Positions 15,593 to 23,245 of a DNA stretch of 30,614 nucleotides are shown here, piece after piece. Source of the DNA: a virus; IMG/VR virus record IMGVR_UViG_3300029309_000204, positions 1-30,614 of that record, one strand, 5' to 3'. Under the pieces are notes generated by a model. That model did no database searches. It saw only the letters and a list, made by a program, of their open reading frames with translations, and was not told where the DNA came from. The position numbers and the translations under genes were made by a program. How positions within the stretch are numbered: position 1 is the first letter of the stretch; each line of letters starts with the position of its first letter.

Positions 15593-17148
15593 TATTGTTC
15601 CTCTTGCGGTGGTGGTGGTTGTGCTTGTTGTTGCTGAGCCATCATCTGAGCTTGTTCTGCCATGACCTGTTGCATCTGCATCCTCTCTTCCATAGTCGTT
15701 CTAATGTTTGCTGGAATACCCATAGCATCCGCCACAAAGTCAGCAACCTCCTCAAGTTTTACTGTCATCTGACCTGTCGGTCCTAACTGACTAGCTATCT
15801 GTGCGTACTGCATAACTTGGTTAACTTTAGCCATATTTGTTGCCATAGCAATTTCACCTATTGGTTGTATCTTAACTTGCAGACCATTTACTTTCAATGG
15901 TAACTGAATAATACCTAAAGTATCCATAACCTCTAATGTTCTTCTGACAACAGGATACATTGTTTCATTTATTAATCTACCATAGGCTGCACCAAGGTTC
16001 TGCGAAAGTTCTTTCATTCTTTGTGATACTTCTAAGGCTGTTCTCGCTGACATATTGTCAGGTGGTAATGATTCATCCAACATAATTTTTTTAATATTCA
16101 TTCTTAAATCATTCGCAACAATCTGTGATAACTGTGGGTCACCACTTCTCGGTAATGGTTGTAAGTCAGCTCCTCTAGGACCACCATTAGAATTTACAGG
16201 AATGATTGCACCAGGAACAAGATTTATAGAACCTGGATTAATTACACCAGAATCAACAGCAGTATACACTCCTGCAATAGTGAGTGAAGCATTTTTTAGA
16301 GTTAATTCTAAAACTCTGTTCAATGTTTTTATATCTGGTAACGCAGTTAGAACAGGTCCTCTACCATATCTTTCGTTAGCTGCTTTCATGTAACGAGCTA
16401 CGACCCAAGGAAAAGATTTTAATCGTCTATAAACTAACTCATTCTTTCCGCTATGGTCAACAATCTGATAATGATAATCTCCTGTTTCTTTGTCGTAATA
16501 TGTTCCCTCAATAAGTTTTACTGTTTCGTTTTCTCTACCTTGAAAACTGTTTTTCATATCTTGCGGTATTTTTATATCAGGAAACTCTTGGTCAAGAACA
16601 CCAAAAGGCTTTCGCATTTGTCTATATACTTTATCTACTGTTCCGAATGGTCCTTCCTCAAAGGTAACTAGGAAAGTCGGTACAGCAGTATATCGTATAG
16701 GTGTTACCTCATCACCTGGTTGGATAAGCATAATTGCACTACCTATGGCAAGCTCTAATAAAAATTCTCCCATCGCCTGGTCAAAATTAGATTGTCGCAT
16801 AACATCAAACATTTTGTTTTGATAACTATCTAATACTTGCTGTGTTTCTATTTGTCTTTCTTCTGGTATTTCAGAACCAGGAACTAAACGACACCATTGC
16901 GTAGCTGGAGGAAACAATCCTGATTGCATTTTATTTGCAAATTTTTGTGTGGAATCTATGGCTGTTGAATCAAACACCCTTGACATTTTATCTTGCCCTG
17001 GAGTATCGGATTCATAGTATCCATCGTAGAGATTCCTCATTGGCAGGGCATATCTGTAGGCATCTTCGTAAATAGACCTCCAATTATCCTTGTGACTATT
17101 TGTAAGCTCGTATTTTTTTTTTAATTGTTCTGGTCTAAGTTTTGCCAT
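15592..17148 (-). CDS. Portal (head-to-tail connector) protein
   Basis: This 518-residue protein matches the podovirus head-tail connector family. It has WRSIYEDAYRYALPMRNLY (about 23-41), MSRVFDSTAIDSTQKFANKMQSGLFPPATQWCRL (about 55-88), VPTFLVTFEEGPFGTVDKVYR (about 156-176), RYMKAANERYGRGPVLTALPDIKTLNRVLELTLKNA (about 246-281) and MLDESLPPDNMSARTALEVSQRMKEL (about 350-375). The C-terminus is Gln/Pro-rich, with a polyQ-like MAQQQQAQPPPPQEEQ end. The dodecameric portal nucleates capsid assembly and passes DNA. The ATG overlaps the stop of the preceding tiny gene (TAATG). Confidence 0.95.
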   Translation of the reverse strand: MAKLRPEQLKKKYELTNSHKDNWRSIYEDAYRYALPMRNLYDGYYESDTPGQDKMSRVFDSTAIDSTQKFANKMQSGLFPPATQWCRLVPGSEIPEERQIETQQVLDSYQNKMFDVMRQSNFDQAMGEFLLELAIGSAIMLIQPGDEVTPIRYTAVPTFLVTFEEGPFGTVDKVYRQMRKPFGVLDQEFPDIKIPQDMKNSFQGRENETVKLIEGTYYDKETGDYHYQIVDHSGKNELVYRRLKSFPWVVARYMKAANERYGRGPVLTALPDIKTLNRVLELTLKNASLTIAGVYTAVDSGVINPGSINLVPGAIIPVNSNGGPRGADLQPLPRSGDPQLSQIVANDLRMNIKKIMLDESLPPDNMSARTALEVSQRMKELSQNLGAAYGRLINETMYPVVRRTLEVMDTLGIIQLPLKVNGLQVKIQPIGEIAMATNMAKVNQVMQYAQIASQLGPTGQMTVKLEEVADFVADAMGIPANIRTTMEERMQMQQVMAEQAQMMAQQQQAQPPPPQEEQ

Positions 17149-17297
17149 TATTTTCCAACTTCTTTCATAGCAATTTTATGTGACTCTGTAAACGACATCC
17201 CTCTTTTCATTAACATTCTCATTGTTCTCATGTGCTTTTTTGTATGATGAATTTTGTGTTTTTTAAGTGTTTTTTCTTGTCTTTTTGTAATAGTCAT
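17148..17297 (-). CDS. Small basic protein, unknown, coupled to portal
   Basis: This 49-residue protein starts MTITKRQEKTLKKHKIHHTK and contains HMRTMRMLMKRGMSFTESHKIAMKEVGK. It is very rich in Lys, His, Met and Arg. The ribosome site AGAGGAC lies just before the ATG, its start overlaps the preceding gene's stop (ATGA), and its stop overlaps the portal start (TAATG). Such overlaps on both sides strongly suggest a real gene. The composition suggests nucleic-acid binding or a capsid-internal role, but I recognise no family. Confidence 0.65.
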   Translation of the reverse strand: MTITKRQEKTLKKHKIHHTKKHMRTMRMLMKRGMSFTESHKIAMKEVGK

Positions 17298-17566
17298 GTT
17301 GTCCTCTTATTTTTATTGGCAAAGTTACGAGCTGACTCTACACTTCTAAATCCCCAAGCTCTAAGAGCTAAAGCCTTTCTAGTCGGAGTACCATCAGGAT
17401 TTTTCATTGGTCCTTTCATTCCAGCAAACCGAGCTGCAAAACTTACTCGTCTAGGATTCGTTCCTGTTTTTACAGGTGGCTTTAAATTTGACCCTTCTTT
17501 TCTTTTAAAAAAATCTCTGCCTTTTTGTGTTAGACCACCTCTAGGATTTTTATGTTCTTTTCTCAT
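17294..17566 (-). CDS. Small basic conserved phage protein (DUF6321-like)
   Basis: This 90-residue basic protein has RGGLTQKGRDFFKRKEGSNL (about 9-28), then SFAARFAGMKGPMKNPDGTPTRKALALRAWGF (about 42-73). The pattern GL...GR....K.GSNLK.P and F..R..GMKGPM...G.PTRKALALR.W is a conserved family of small phage proteins that I remember as DUF6321; the family name is from memory. The function is unknown. Members lie in head and packaging modules. It overlaps the next gene by four bases (ATGA). Confidence 0.7.
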   Translation of the reverse strand: MRKEHKNPRGGLTQKGRDFFKRKEGSNLKPPVKTGTNPRRVSFAARFAGMKGPMKNPDGTPTRKALALRAWGFRSVESARNFANKNKRTT

Positions 17567-17586
17567 AATTATTCATTATAAGTTTT

Positions 17587-17754
17587 TTATGCTTTACCTT
17601 TTTTAGCAAATTTCATTTTAGATTCGTTTACAGACATTTTCATCTTACCACCTGTTAGTTTGGCAAAGGCTTTAGCCTGGTCTAATCCAGATTTATTATA
17701 ACTAAATGATTTGCTTTTCATACCATCTTTAGTTTTATACATTACCTGCGGCAT
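17587..17754 (-). CDS. Small basic protein, 55 residues
   Basis: The protein begins MPQVMYKTKDGMKSKSFSYN and ends with MSVNESKMKFAKKGKA. The ATG has AAAGGAGAGAAGAAG directly upstream, an excellent ribosome site. It is Lys-, Met- and Ser-rich, without Cys or hydrophobic segments. It sits in the run of small basic proteins before the portal. Similar short proteins of this kind (MP-V...K.GK.K.F.Y..G) occur in many marine phages, with no function known to me. Confidence 0.65.
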   Translation of the reverse strand: MPQVMYKTKDGMKSKSFSYNKSGLDQAKAFAKLTGGKMKMSVNESKMKFAKKGKA

Positions 17755-17796
17755 CTTCTTCTCTCCTTTTTTTTGGATTTCTAATATATTTTTTCA

Positions 17797-18042
17797 TTAA
17801 GCTCTCGGATTACGACTTGGACCTAATGTGCTTTGGCTATCCTCCTCTGGTGTTCTACCAATGAAAGCGGTCATCAAACCTTGAGAACCTCTTCTCACTC
17901 GTTTACGAGCAGCAATTTCTCTTGATTCTCTTGCCTTTGTTTCTTCAGCTAACTTCTCTCTTCTAGCAATAGCATCAAGCTCGGCTTGGCTAGGACCAGG
18001 TGGAGGAGCTGGTGCTTTTGGTGTTGAAAATATACCACCCAT
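17797..18042 (-). CDS. Small proline-rich virion-module protein
   Basis: This 81-residue protein begins MGGIFSTPKAPAPPPGPSQ and continues with a charged helix (AELDAIARREKLAEETKARESREIAARKRVRRGSQG). It ends in a disordered Ser/Thr/Pro tail. The MGG.F..PKAPAPP start followed by an Arg/Glu helix is common in small proteins next to portal genes of T7-like and related marine phages. The strong ribosome site AAGGAG lies 7 bases before the ATG. The role is unknown, possibly a head accessory. Confidence 0.65.
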   Translation of the reverse strand: MGGIFSTPKAPAPPPGPSQAELDAIARREKLAEETKARESREIAARKRVRRGSQGLMTAFIGRTPEEDSQSTLGPSRNPRA

Positions 18043-18045
18043 ATT

Positions 18046-18558
18046 TTACTCCTTTTCTTTTGTTTTAAACAAACGACTCATAATATAAAAGTCAGATTTG
18101 TCTGGACCATACTCTCGTAATAATCCTTCCTCAGTAAAGTAACACTTTTTTGCCCACTTGTATGCTAGACAATTTTGTCTATTAACATTTATCTGTAATC
18201 TGTGTATATTTAATTTCTCTGCAACATACTCAAAAAATTTTAAACTTGATTTATGAAATACAAATTTATTTTTAGTAAGGTTAGAACAAGGCACTAACCA
18301 TGCCTCATATACTCCTTCCCATAAAGGTATAACTCCAAAACAACAAACAATATCTCGGTGACACATTCCAGAAAAAGATAACCCCTCCACAGGATATGTT
18401 TTGATGCGGTCATCATAATCTATAAAACTATTAATTAAATCATTATCAGCTTTTCTAATATCCATAATTTTTAAATGTGTATAATGAAAAGGCACAACTC
18501 TATTAGTAATTCCATCTAAACCAAAAATAGCATTTAAATCGTTATAACTAACTTTCAT
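18046..18558 (-). CDS. Gp13-like protein with GNAT fold
   Basis: The central and C-terminal region of this 170-residue protein resembles the T7 gp13/DUF2833 family, which has an acetyltransferase-like fold. It reads CHRDIVCCFGVIPLWEGVYEAWLVPCS (about 67-93), a helix with FFEYVAEKLNIHRLQINVN (about 108-126), NCLAYKWAKKCYFTEEGLLREYG (about 129-150) and YIMSRLF at the end. The N.....RW...GF motif of GNATs is visible as N...AYKWAKKCYF. T7 gp13 is a minor protein needed for virion morphogenesis. No clear acetyl-CoA loop is seen, so enzymatic activity is doubtful. The start overlaps the upstream stop (ATGA). Confidence 0.7.
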   Translation of the reverse strand: MKVSYNDLNAIFGLDGITNRVVPFHYTHLKIMDIRKADNDLINSFIDYDDRIKTYPVEGLSFSGMCHRDIVCCFGVIPLWEGVYEAWLVPCSNLTKNKFVFHKSSLKFFEYVAEKLNIHRLQINVNRQNCLAYKWAKKCYFTEEGLLREYGPDKSDFYIMSRLFKTKEKE

Positions 18559-18785
18559 TTATTCATTTTCCTAATGTTGCGAATATGAGTAATAATCATA
18601 CAGATGCAAAGAAAGTATAAGGTCTTATGGTCATTGATGTAAGTAAATAACACCCACCAAAATTGCGAGAATAAACCAAAATATCCAGAATATTTCCAAC
18701 CATTACCATACAAATAGATAGAGGCTATAGCTGTAAATGTAGCAACAAACTCAACAAACAAATTAAACACCACACATACCTTCAT
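18555..18785 (-). CDS. Small membrane protein, two predicted spans
   Basis: The protein is hydrophobic and aromatic. Span 1 covers about the first 25 residues from MKVCVVFNLFVEFVATFTAI. A Gly/Tyr/Trp-rich stretch follows, and span 2 is near FLCICMIITHIR before a basic end (RNIRKMNK). An upstream ATG at 18809 would overlap the previous gene by 47 bases. The ATG at 18785, or a GTG a few codons later preceded by GAAGG, is more likely. The start is therefore uncertain by some residues. I recognise no family; the position between a PAPS-reductase-like gene and a virion gene gives no function. Confidence 0.55.
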   Translation of the reverse strand: MKVCVVFNLFVEFVATFTAIASIYLYGNGWKYSGYFGLFSQFWWVLFTYINDHKTLYFLCICMIITHIRNIRKMNK

Positions 18786-19581
18786 CACAGATAGTTTTAA
18801 AACCATCAAACATATCTAACTGACCATCATCTTCTAATGCTTTGTCTAATGGTTTAAAACTTTTATGTAAGTAAAACTCATCAAAATCTTTTACTGTTTT
18901 TGTTAATCTAATTTCTTTGTCCATTTTAACTGCCTTTGCAAATAACTCAGGGTCATTTTCTTGAATATCTTTCCAAAATGATTGGCTATGAAATGGACAA
19001 AAATAACAAGCTGACCTTGGAGGTGCTGGATAATTATTATCTTTCATCCACATAATACAATCTTGCCTTGACATGGCAAAATCATTGATTAATGGATATT
19101 GATTATTAATGTAACTAAGTTTATTTATTCTCATTCTACGCATTTCATCAGTTGATATTCCAAGTAATTGCTCAACCTTAACTTTCTTAAAATCTACTCT
19201 TTCACCTTTTTGATAACCTAAAAGATGTCTGATTTTTTTAATTATAGGTGCTACTTTATAATCTGCTGTACATTGTCTTTTCATCATTGATTTTTCTTGT
19301 GTTTTTGAGTTTTTAGCAAAAAAGGGTATTGTATATTTGTGGTATTTACCTTGAACTGCATCTAATACATCTTTTTCTAAATTTCTCCAAGTAACTATAT
19401 GCACAGGATAACTTACTGTTTTTTTTATAAACTTTAACCATTCATATACTTTTGGAGGTTCTGCTTGAGTATCAGCAAAGATAGCACAATCAACCATAGG
19501 TATTTCACCTTTATGTATCATTAATGCTAATGTACTTGATTGAACTCCTGCTCCTAATGATAATACTCTTAATGTTTTCAT
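18763..19581 (-). CDS. PAPS-reductase-like / adenine nucleotide alpha-hydrolase family protein
   Basis: This 272-residue protein starts with the PP-loop SLGAGVQSST (8-17), the ATP-pyrophosphatase signature of the PAPS reductase superfamily. Next come FADTQAEPPKVYEWL (35-49), CTADYKVAPI with Cys104, a DEMRRMR motif (145-151), the pair CYFC (192-195) and a final CDEGMC (265-270). The spread cysteines could hold an iron-sulfur cluster, as in some thiolation enzymes. The family includes sulfate-assimilation reductases, DNA phosphorothioation protein DndC and tRNA thiolases. The phage paralogues have no proven role I know of; DNA or tRNA modification is inferred. The start overlaps the terminase stop (ATGA), so it is expressed with the packaging genes. 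Confidence 0.8.
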   Translation of the reverse strand: MKTLRVLSLGAGVQSSTLALMIHKGEIPMVDCAIFADTQAEPPKVYEWLKFIKKTVSYPVHIVTWRNLEKDVLDAVQGKYHKYTIPFFAKNSKTQEKSMMKRQCTADYKVAPIIKKIRHLLGYQKGERVDFKKVKVEQLLGISTDEMRRMRINKLSYINNQYPLINDFAMSRQDCIMWMKDNNYPAPPRSACYFCPFHSQSFWKDIQENDPELFAKAVKMDKEIRLTKTVKDFDEFYLHKSFKPLDKALEDDGQLDMFDGFKTICDEGMCGV

Positions 19582-21095
19582 TTCAATGGGTCAAAATCTA
19601 TTTTAGCAACAAGCGGTTTTAATTGTTGTCGGTTACCTTTTGTCATTCGCCTATGTTCTCCTCCTCCAAGTAAACAATATCCAGCAGCATCACCAATATG
19701 CGAATGTTCATTTTTATTCGGTGTATCTCTAAATCGTTCTTGACCAGCTCCAATAGCAACTCGTTTAAAATGATAACCACCGCTTAACGATTTTCTTAAT
19801 CTTACACATTTTCTATCTACCCTAAATCCTGGCTTGTTATCTATGAGCCTAGACATCGGCATTGCTAATGCTTCTCGTCTGGTTCTAAAATCATTTGTCG
19901 CAGTAGGTTTGGCAAAGAGTCCATGTACATTTTTTAAATGGTCAAAACTCGTATTCTCAAATATCTGGTCGCGTTGCATACCAGCTGGGTCACCCCAGAT
20001 TGATAATTCATGTTTCGGAAAATATCTATTTATATCCTCTTTTAGTAAAGTACAGAATCGTTCTAATCCCATATCAAAAGTTACAAGTTCATGTAAAACA
20101 TTCCATACACCCTTCGGAGTTCTCTGGGCAAATACAGCAGCTGGTGTTAATCCAAAGTCAAGTCCTATCTGTATCGGTTCACCATCTAATATTTGACAAT
20201 CATCAACCATACTCGCATCGTCATACTCACTCCATACAGGTTTGCCTTCTTGAACATAAGTAAATTTACCTTCAGCATAACACCGAATCCAATCAAGATT
20301 CTTACCACCCAACAGCTGCTCGTAATATCCAACAGGTAAGTTATTTAAATTTTCTGCTTTATCATTTGTTTTCCACCACTTACCAGCTGCAAATACATAG
20401 CCTTGAGCTTCAGGCATTTCATCAGGTACATCCTTCGCCTCAAAAACTCCAGGCGGTTGGCGAAAAAATTTCCAGGCAAAACGACCTTTCGGTGGTTCTT
20501 TTTCGGATAATCTATAAATCCAATGGTCATCATCGCATGGGTTAGTATCAAGTATAACACCTCTCCAAGTAGGACCACCATCCTCCTTAACAGGATACCT
20601 GCCCACCCTATGAGTCAAACCATCCACTATTGATTTTGGTAACTCCCTCGCCTCGTTTATCCATCCTCCTGTAACTTCTAAAGATAATAACTTGCGGACA
20701 TCCTTGGGCTGGTCTAAAGCTAAAAAAATTACTTCCAAGTCTATACCAGCTGCTCCTTCTCTACTCGGTAATTTTATGTGGTGCGTGATTGGTGGAGAAT
20801 GGCGAACAGCTCCGTAGATATGTTCAGGAAACAATTCTAACCAAGTTTTTAAAGTTGTGGTTTTTAACATAGGATACGAGTTCCTAACAATAACAAACCG
20901 AGAATATTTTATGCCATCTCTTTTGCTTGGTTTTTGTTGTATAGCTCGTTTAAAAATTTCTGCACAACACGCATAGGATTTACCAGAACCGACAGGACCA
21001 ACCATACCTCTGACAAAACTATCATCATTCAAAAATTTCCAGACAGTTGGTGATTTACTAAAATCAAGTTTGAGTCCTGGAATATTACTTGTCAT
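19578..21095 (-). CDS. terL: Terminase large subunit
   Basis: This 505-residue packaging motor has both domains. The N-terminal ATPase shows Walker A GPVGSGKS (33-40), a Walker-B-like VTGGWINEARELP with Glu148, and ILDTNP (181-186) as the coupling motif. The C-terminal RNase H-like nuclease shows acidic residues at GLDFG (Asp313), WGDPAG (Asp369) and SHIGDAAGYCL (Asp469). It cuts concatemeric DNA and pumps it through the portal. T7 places its terminase after the fibre genes; here it comes before the portal. Confidence 0.95.
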   Translation of the reverse strand: MTSNIPGLKLDFSKSPTVWKFLNDDSFVRGMVGPVGSGKSYACCAEIFKRAIQQKPSKRDGIKYSRFVIVRNSYPMLKTTTLKTWLELFPEHIYGAVRHSPPITHHIKLPSREGAAGIDLEVIFLALDQPKDVRKLLSLEVTGGWINEARELPKSIVDGLTHRVGRYPVKEDGGPTWRGVILDTNPCDDDHWIYRLSEKEPPKGRFAWKFFRQPPGVFEAKDVPDEMPEAQGYVFAAGKWWKTNDKAENLNNLPVGYYEQLLGGKNLDWIRCYAEGKFTYVQEGKPVWSEYDDASMVDDCQILDGEPIQIGLDFGLTPAAVFAQRTPKGVWNVLHELVTFDMGLERFCTLLKEDINRYFPKHELSIWGDPAGMQRDQIFENTSFDHLKNVHGLFAKPTATNDFRTRREALAMPMSRLIDNKPGFRVDRKCVRLRKSLSGGYHFKRVAIGAGQERFRDTPNKNEHSHIGDAAGYCLLGGGEHRRMTKGNRQQLKPLVAKIDFDPLK

Positions 21096-21198
21096 TCTTT
21101 TTTCTTAATCTTTCTTTTTGTTCAATACATTTTTTTAAACGCATCTGTAAATAATGAACTTCCTTTTGTTTCTCATTTAACATTTTTTCAAGTGTCAT
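21085..21198 (-). CDS. Small coiled-coil peptide between the terminase genes
   Basis: This 37-residue frame begins MTLEKMLNEKQKEVHYLQMR and ends with a Lys/Arg-rich tail. Its hydrophobic heptad spacing (L, M, L, V, L, L) predicts a short coiled coil. GGAG lies 7 bases before its ATG. It overlaps the terminase small subunit gene by 11 bases and the large subunit gene by 11 bases. It fills an otherwise unexplained gap, so it is probably translated. The function is unknown, perhaps a linker between terminase subunits. Confidence 0.55.
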   Translation of the reverse strand: MTLEKMLNEKQKEVHYLQMRLKKCIEQKERLRKKNDK

Positions 21199-21583
21199 TG
21201 TTTTCTCCAGGTCCAACCATTTTAATATCAATAACCGCTGGTTTATCACCCTCAGTTTCGGTATCTAATAGTCCAGCACTCTTGGCAAGTAATTGTAAAA
21301 CACGCACCTTATCAACCATCTCAATATCAAGAGTACCATCTTTTAGTATCCTAATTCTCTTAATGGCTGATAATGCGTGTTCAGGTATATCCTTCACATC
21401 CTTGACCTTGGCTAAACCATTATCCCATGTAACAACATCCGAGATATTAGCTGTACCAATATTTATTAATTCACTAGCTAACGCATCACGATTTTTATAA
21501 ATAACTTCACTACCCTTAATCTTTCTTTTGATTTGTCGGACACTAGCAAAGTTGTCAAGGCGAGGAAGGACTCTTTTAGTCAT
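21188..21583 (-). CDS. terS: Terminase small subunit (probable)
   Basis: This 131-residue protein lies just before the large subunit. It contains VIYKNRDALASELINIGTAN and IPEHALSAIKRIRILKDGTLDIEMVDKVRVLQLLAKSAGLLD (about 66-108). The pattern 'AL.AIK.i.i.kdG.ldI...DK..aL.lLak..Gl' is the C-terminal half of small terminase proteins, preceded by a helical region. It would bind the packaging site and regulate TerL. The classical N-terminal HTH is not obvious in this short form, so the call rests on the C-terminal pattern and position. The start is coupled by TAATG to the SSB-like gene. Confidence 0.75.
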   Translation of the reverse strand: MTKRVLPRLDNFASVRQIKRKIKGSEVIYKNRDALASELINIGTANISDVVTWDNGLAKVKDVKDIPEHALSAIKRIRILKDGTLDIEMVDKVRVLQLLAKSAGLLDTETEGDKPAVIDIKMVGPGENNDT

Positions 21584-21840
21584 TAGAACGGAACATCATC
21601 GTTAAATTGATTATTCTGTCTAGGTTGTGGTGAAGGTGCTGATGTAGGACCATCCTTTTGTGGTAACAACATAACCTTCATAATTAGACTTCCGTCTTTG
21701 CTTTTCGTCTGTATTGGCAAAGAATTAAATATAACATCCCAGCCTCCTAACTTATTCTGAAAAGCCTTACCGACATTATGCCAATAAGTTTTACCATCTT
21801 TACCTTCTAAAGGTACGACAGCATTTAATCTATCAACCAT
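21583..21840 (-). CDS. Small protein with SSB-like acidic C-terminus
   Basis: The best start is ATG at 21840, with AGGAG 5 bases upstream, giving 85 residues from MVDRLNAVVPLEGKDGKTYW. A longer frame to 21924 reads through a G-rich run and lacks a ribosome site. The protein has GKTYWHNVGKAFQNKLGGW and VIFNSLPIQTKSKDGSLIMKVMLLP, then a disordered Pro/Gln/Asn tail ending FNDDVPF. That ending closely resembles the DDIPF tip with which bacterial SSB recruits partners. The body looks like a small OB-like beta domain of a family common in phages. A single-strand DNA-binding role beside the recombination genes is plausible but not proven. Confidence 0.6.
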   Translation of the reverse strand: MVDRLNAVVPLEGKDGKTYWHNVGKAFQNKLGGWDVIFNSLPIQTKSKDGSLIMKVMLLPQKDGPTSAPSPQPRQNNQFNDDVPF

Positions 21841-21881
21841 AAAAACTCCTTTGTAAAAGTTGAAAAATATTTTTGTGGCAT

Positions 21882-21912
21882 CCCCCCTATACGCATAGAC
21901 CCCCTCCCCCCC
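21882..21912 (-). other. G-tract cluster with quadruplex potential
   Basis: On the minus strand there are runs of 7, 5 and 6 G within 31 bases (21912-21882), separated by one base and by twelve. The first run can be split to give four tracts of three. In a genome this AT-rich such runs are exceptional. They lie in the leader of the SSB-like gene, on the coding strand, between it and the replication protein gene. The 173-base gap (21841-22013) otherwise holds only a short hairpin (CTAGA/TCTAG near 21988-22003) and a doubtful 32-residue frame. Confidence 0.6.
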
Positions 21913-22013
21913 TAGGTACACCACTTGGCACTTCGCCTTTTTTATTTTTGCGAGGTAGGATTACTGCGTATTCTTTGCTTTGCATTTCTAGACTTGACTC
22001 TAGGTTTGCTAAA

Positions 22014-22922
22014 TTAATCAAACTTCAATCTCCTTTTGGGTCGCATTGCTTTTGCCAAGTCCTTCATAACTTCTTTAACTGTGGTAGGCTCTGGCTTTAA
22101 ACAAGCTAGTATGTATGATATAGGAAACACAGGTGGTTTCTTTTTCTTTCTCAGTATATTCTCAATCTTAGTTAGTAGTGCTGATGTTGCATCCTGATGT
22201 TTAATGAGTTCTGTCATCTGCCTCCAATCTCTCCTATCTGGTTGGAATGTTGTTTGGTAGATTTTTAAATGTATGTTCTGGAACTTCTTCATCATTTCCA
22301 TTTCATTTAATTTATTCTCTTTAATAGTATTTCTATTATTATTATTTAAGTCTAGTTCATTGAGTCTAGTTTTAGTTGCGGTAGGCTCAACTTTTGTGTT
22401 GAGCTGAGAACAACTTCTTTGTGTTTTCTTATCTGGTTTCATAGCAACTCGTATTGTATCGTCCTGTTCTATTTGTTGCAACTCCTCATCGTTAATTAAT
22501 GCTCTGGAATGTACTTCCTTATCGTTCATTAATGGGTCATAAAGTATTCTATAAACACTTGATTTATGTTTTACATTTTTATACAGCGGAGAACCTTTTC
22601 TGAGTCGTTTAATATAACCCCATTCAATTAGAGATTTTATAGCTCTGGATACACTTGATTTATCTCTCATGACTTGATTACCGATGTATTGATATGTTGG
22701 AAAGCAGACTCCTGTATAATTATTTGCACAGCTGCATAACACAGATAATACCAGGTATTTAATTGGTGACTTGGCGATGCGTTTATCATTCAAAGCTCTT
22801 CTTGGTACAACAGTAAATGGTCCTCCAGAATATACACTCTGTATATTATTCTTACCATTATCCAGAATCTTCTTCCGTATTTTGTCCTTGTAGTCTGTAT
22901 CCATTCTTAACAAATTGTTCAT
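22014..22922 (-). CDS. Replication-initiation-type protein with winged helix
   Basis: This 302-residue basic protein has a winged-helix region at about 50-125: SPIKYLVLSVLCSCANNYTG, CFPTYQYIGNQVMRDKSSVSRAIKSLIEWGYIKRLRKG. The pattern 'a..yLvL..L.......g.cfPs...ia......s..tv.raik.L...Gyi.r' is that of phage and plasmid replication proteins (HTH_36-like). An Asn-rich linker (about 170-215) joins a helical C-terminus ending KRRLKFD, possibly the contact to a helicase or loader, as in lambda O. No helicase, primase or polymerase gene follows, so host enzymes would be used. Start sites at 22922 and 22904 are both weak, perhaps coupled to the upstream frame. Confidence 0.65.
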   Translation of the reverse strand: MNNLLRMDTDYKDKIRKKILDNGKNNIQSVYSGGPFTVVPRRALNDKRIAKSPIKYLVLSVLCSCANNYTGVCFPTYQYIGNQVMRDKSSVSRAIKSLIEWGYIKRLRKGSPLYKNVKHKSSVYRILYDPLMNDKEVHSRALINDEELQQIEQDDTIRVAMKPDKKTQRSCSQLNTKVEPTATKTRLNELDLNNNNRNTIKENKLNEMEMMKKFQNIHLKIYQTTFQPDRRDWRQMTELIKHQDATSALLTKIENILRKKKKPPVFPISYILACLKPEPTTVKEVMKDLAKAMRPKRRLKFD

Positions 22923-23037
22923 TGCACTTTAGTTCTAATGTTATTCTGTTTCCTGTCACAACAAAAGGTTCATCACTCCAGAATATCTTATTACACCAAT
23001 CACATTTAAGCCTATGCGGTCCGCTTTTCTTTTTCAT
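22858..23037 (-). CDS. Small CxxC (zinc-ribbon-like) protein, overlapping frame
   Basis: This 59-residue frame begins MKKKSGPHRLKCDWCNKIFW and ends with CNEQFVKNGYRLQGQNTEED plus two residues. The CDWC knuckle and a later Cys are similar to Com-like or zinc-ribbon phage proteins, though a fourth ligand is not evident. It fills the 89-base gap before the replication protein and overlaps that gene by 65 bases, an unusually long overlap. No strong ribosome site is seen. The alternative is non-coding sequence, but the Cys pattern favours a gene. Confidence 0.5.
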   Translation of the reverse strand: MKKKSGPHRLKCDWCNKIFWSDEPFVVTGNRITLELKCNEQFVKNGYRLQGQNTEEDSG

Positions 23038-23245
23038 TTTTCATGGATAGTCTGACATGACAATCAATATGTTCGTTAATTAATGCCTGAAGAACATTCG
23101 CATAGGTCAAGTTAGTCAGTTCTTTTTTAATATACATTCGCTGTATGTCACCTAGTTTCATATCATTATTCAGACAAAATAAAAGAAACTCTACAGCTTC
23201 CTTTGCGAGTAATCTATGCGTTTCACTATTTCTGTTCAGTATCAC
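23012..23245 (-). CDS. Small conserved-looking protein, unknown
   Basis: This 77-residue protein reads ETHRLLAKEAVEFLLFCLNN, then DMKLGDIQRMYIKKELTNLTYANVLQALINEHIDCHVRL and a Lys/Glu tail. It is helical and amphipathic, without recognisable motifs. It overlaps the DUF3310 gene by 20 bases and sits in the early minus-strand block. The start at 23245 has no clear ribosome site and may depend on coupling. The frame is well defined, but the function is unknown. Confidence 0.5.
   Translation of the reverse strand: MILNRNSETHRLLAKEAVEFLLFCLNNDMKLGDIQRMYIKKELTNLTYANVLQALINEHIDCHVRLSMKNEKEKRTA

Noticed and set aside
19578-19797. CRISPR-like or tandem repeats anywhere in the window
   Set aside because: No regularly spaced repeats were found here or elsewhere; only the TAGGCA half-sites recur at short range.
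21841-21924. Upstream extension of the SSB-like protein
   Set aside because: It translates the G-rich leader and lacks a ribosome site, whereas ATG at 21840 has AGGAG at good distance.
21887-21985. A 32-residue minus-strand frame (MQSKEYAVILPRKNKKGEVP and onward) reading into the G-rich run
   Set aside because: No ribosome site, a glycine run made only by the G tract, and no neighbour overlap; kept as non-coding leader.
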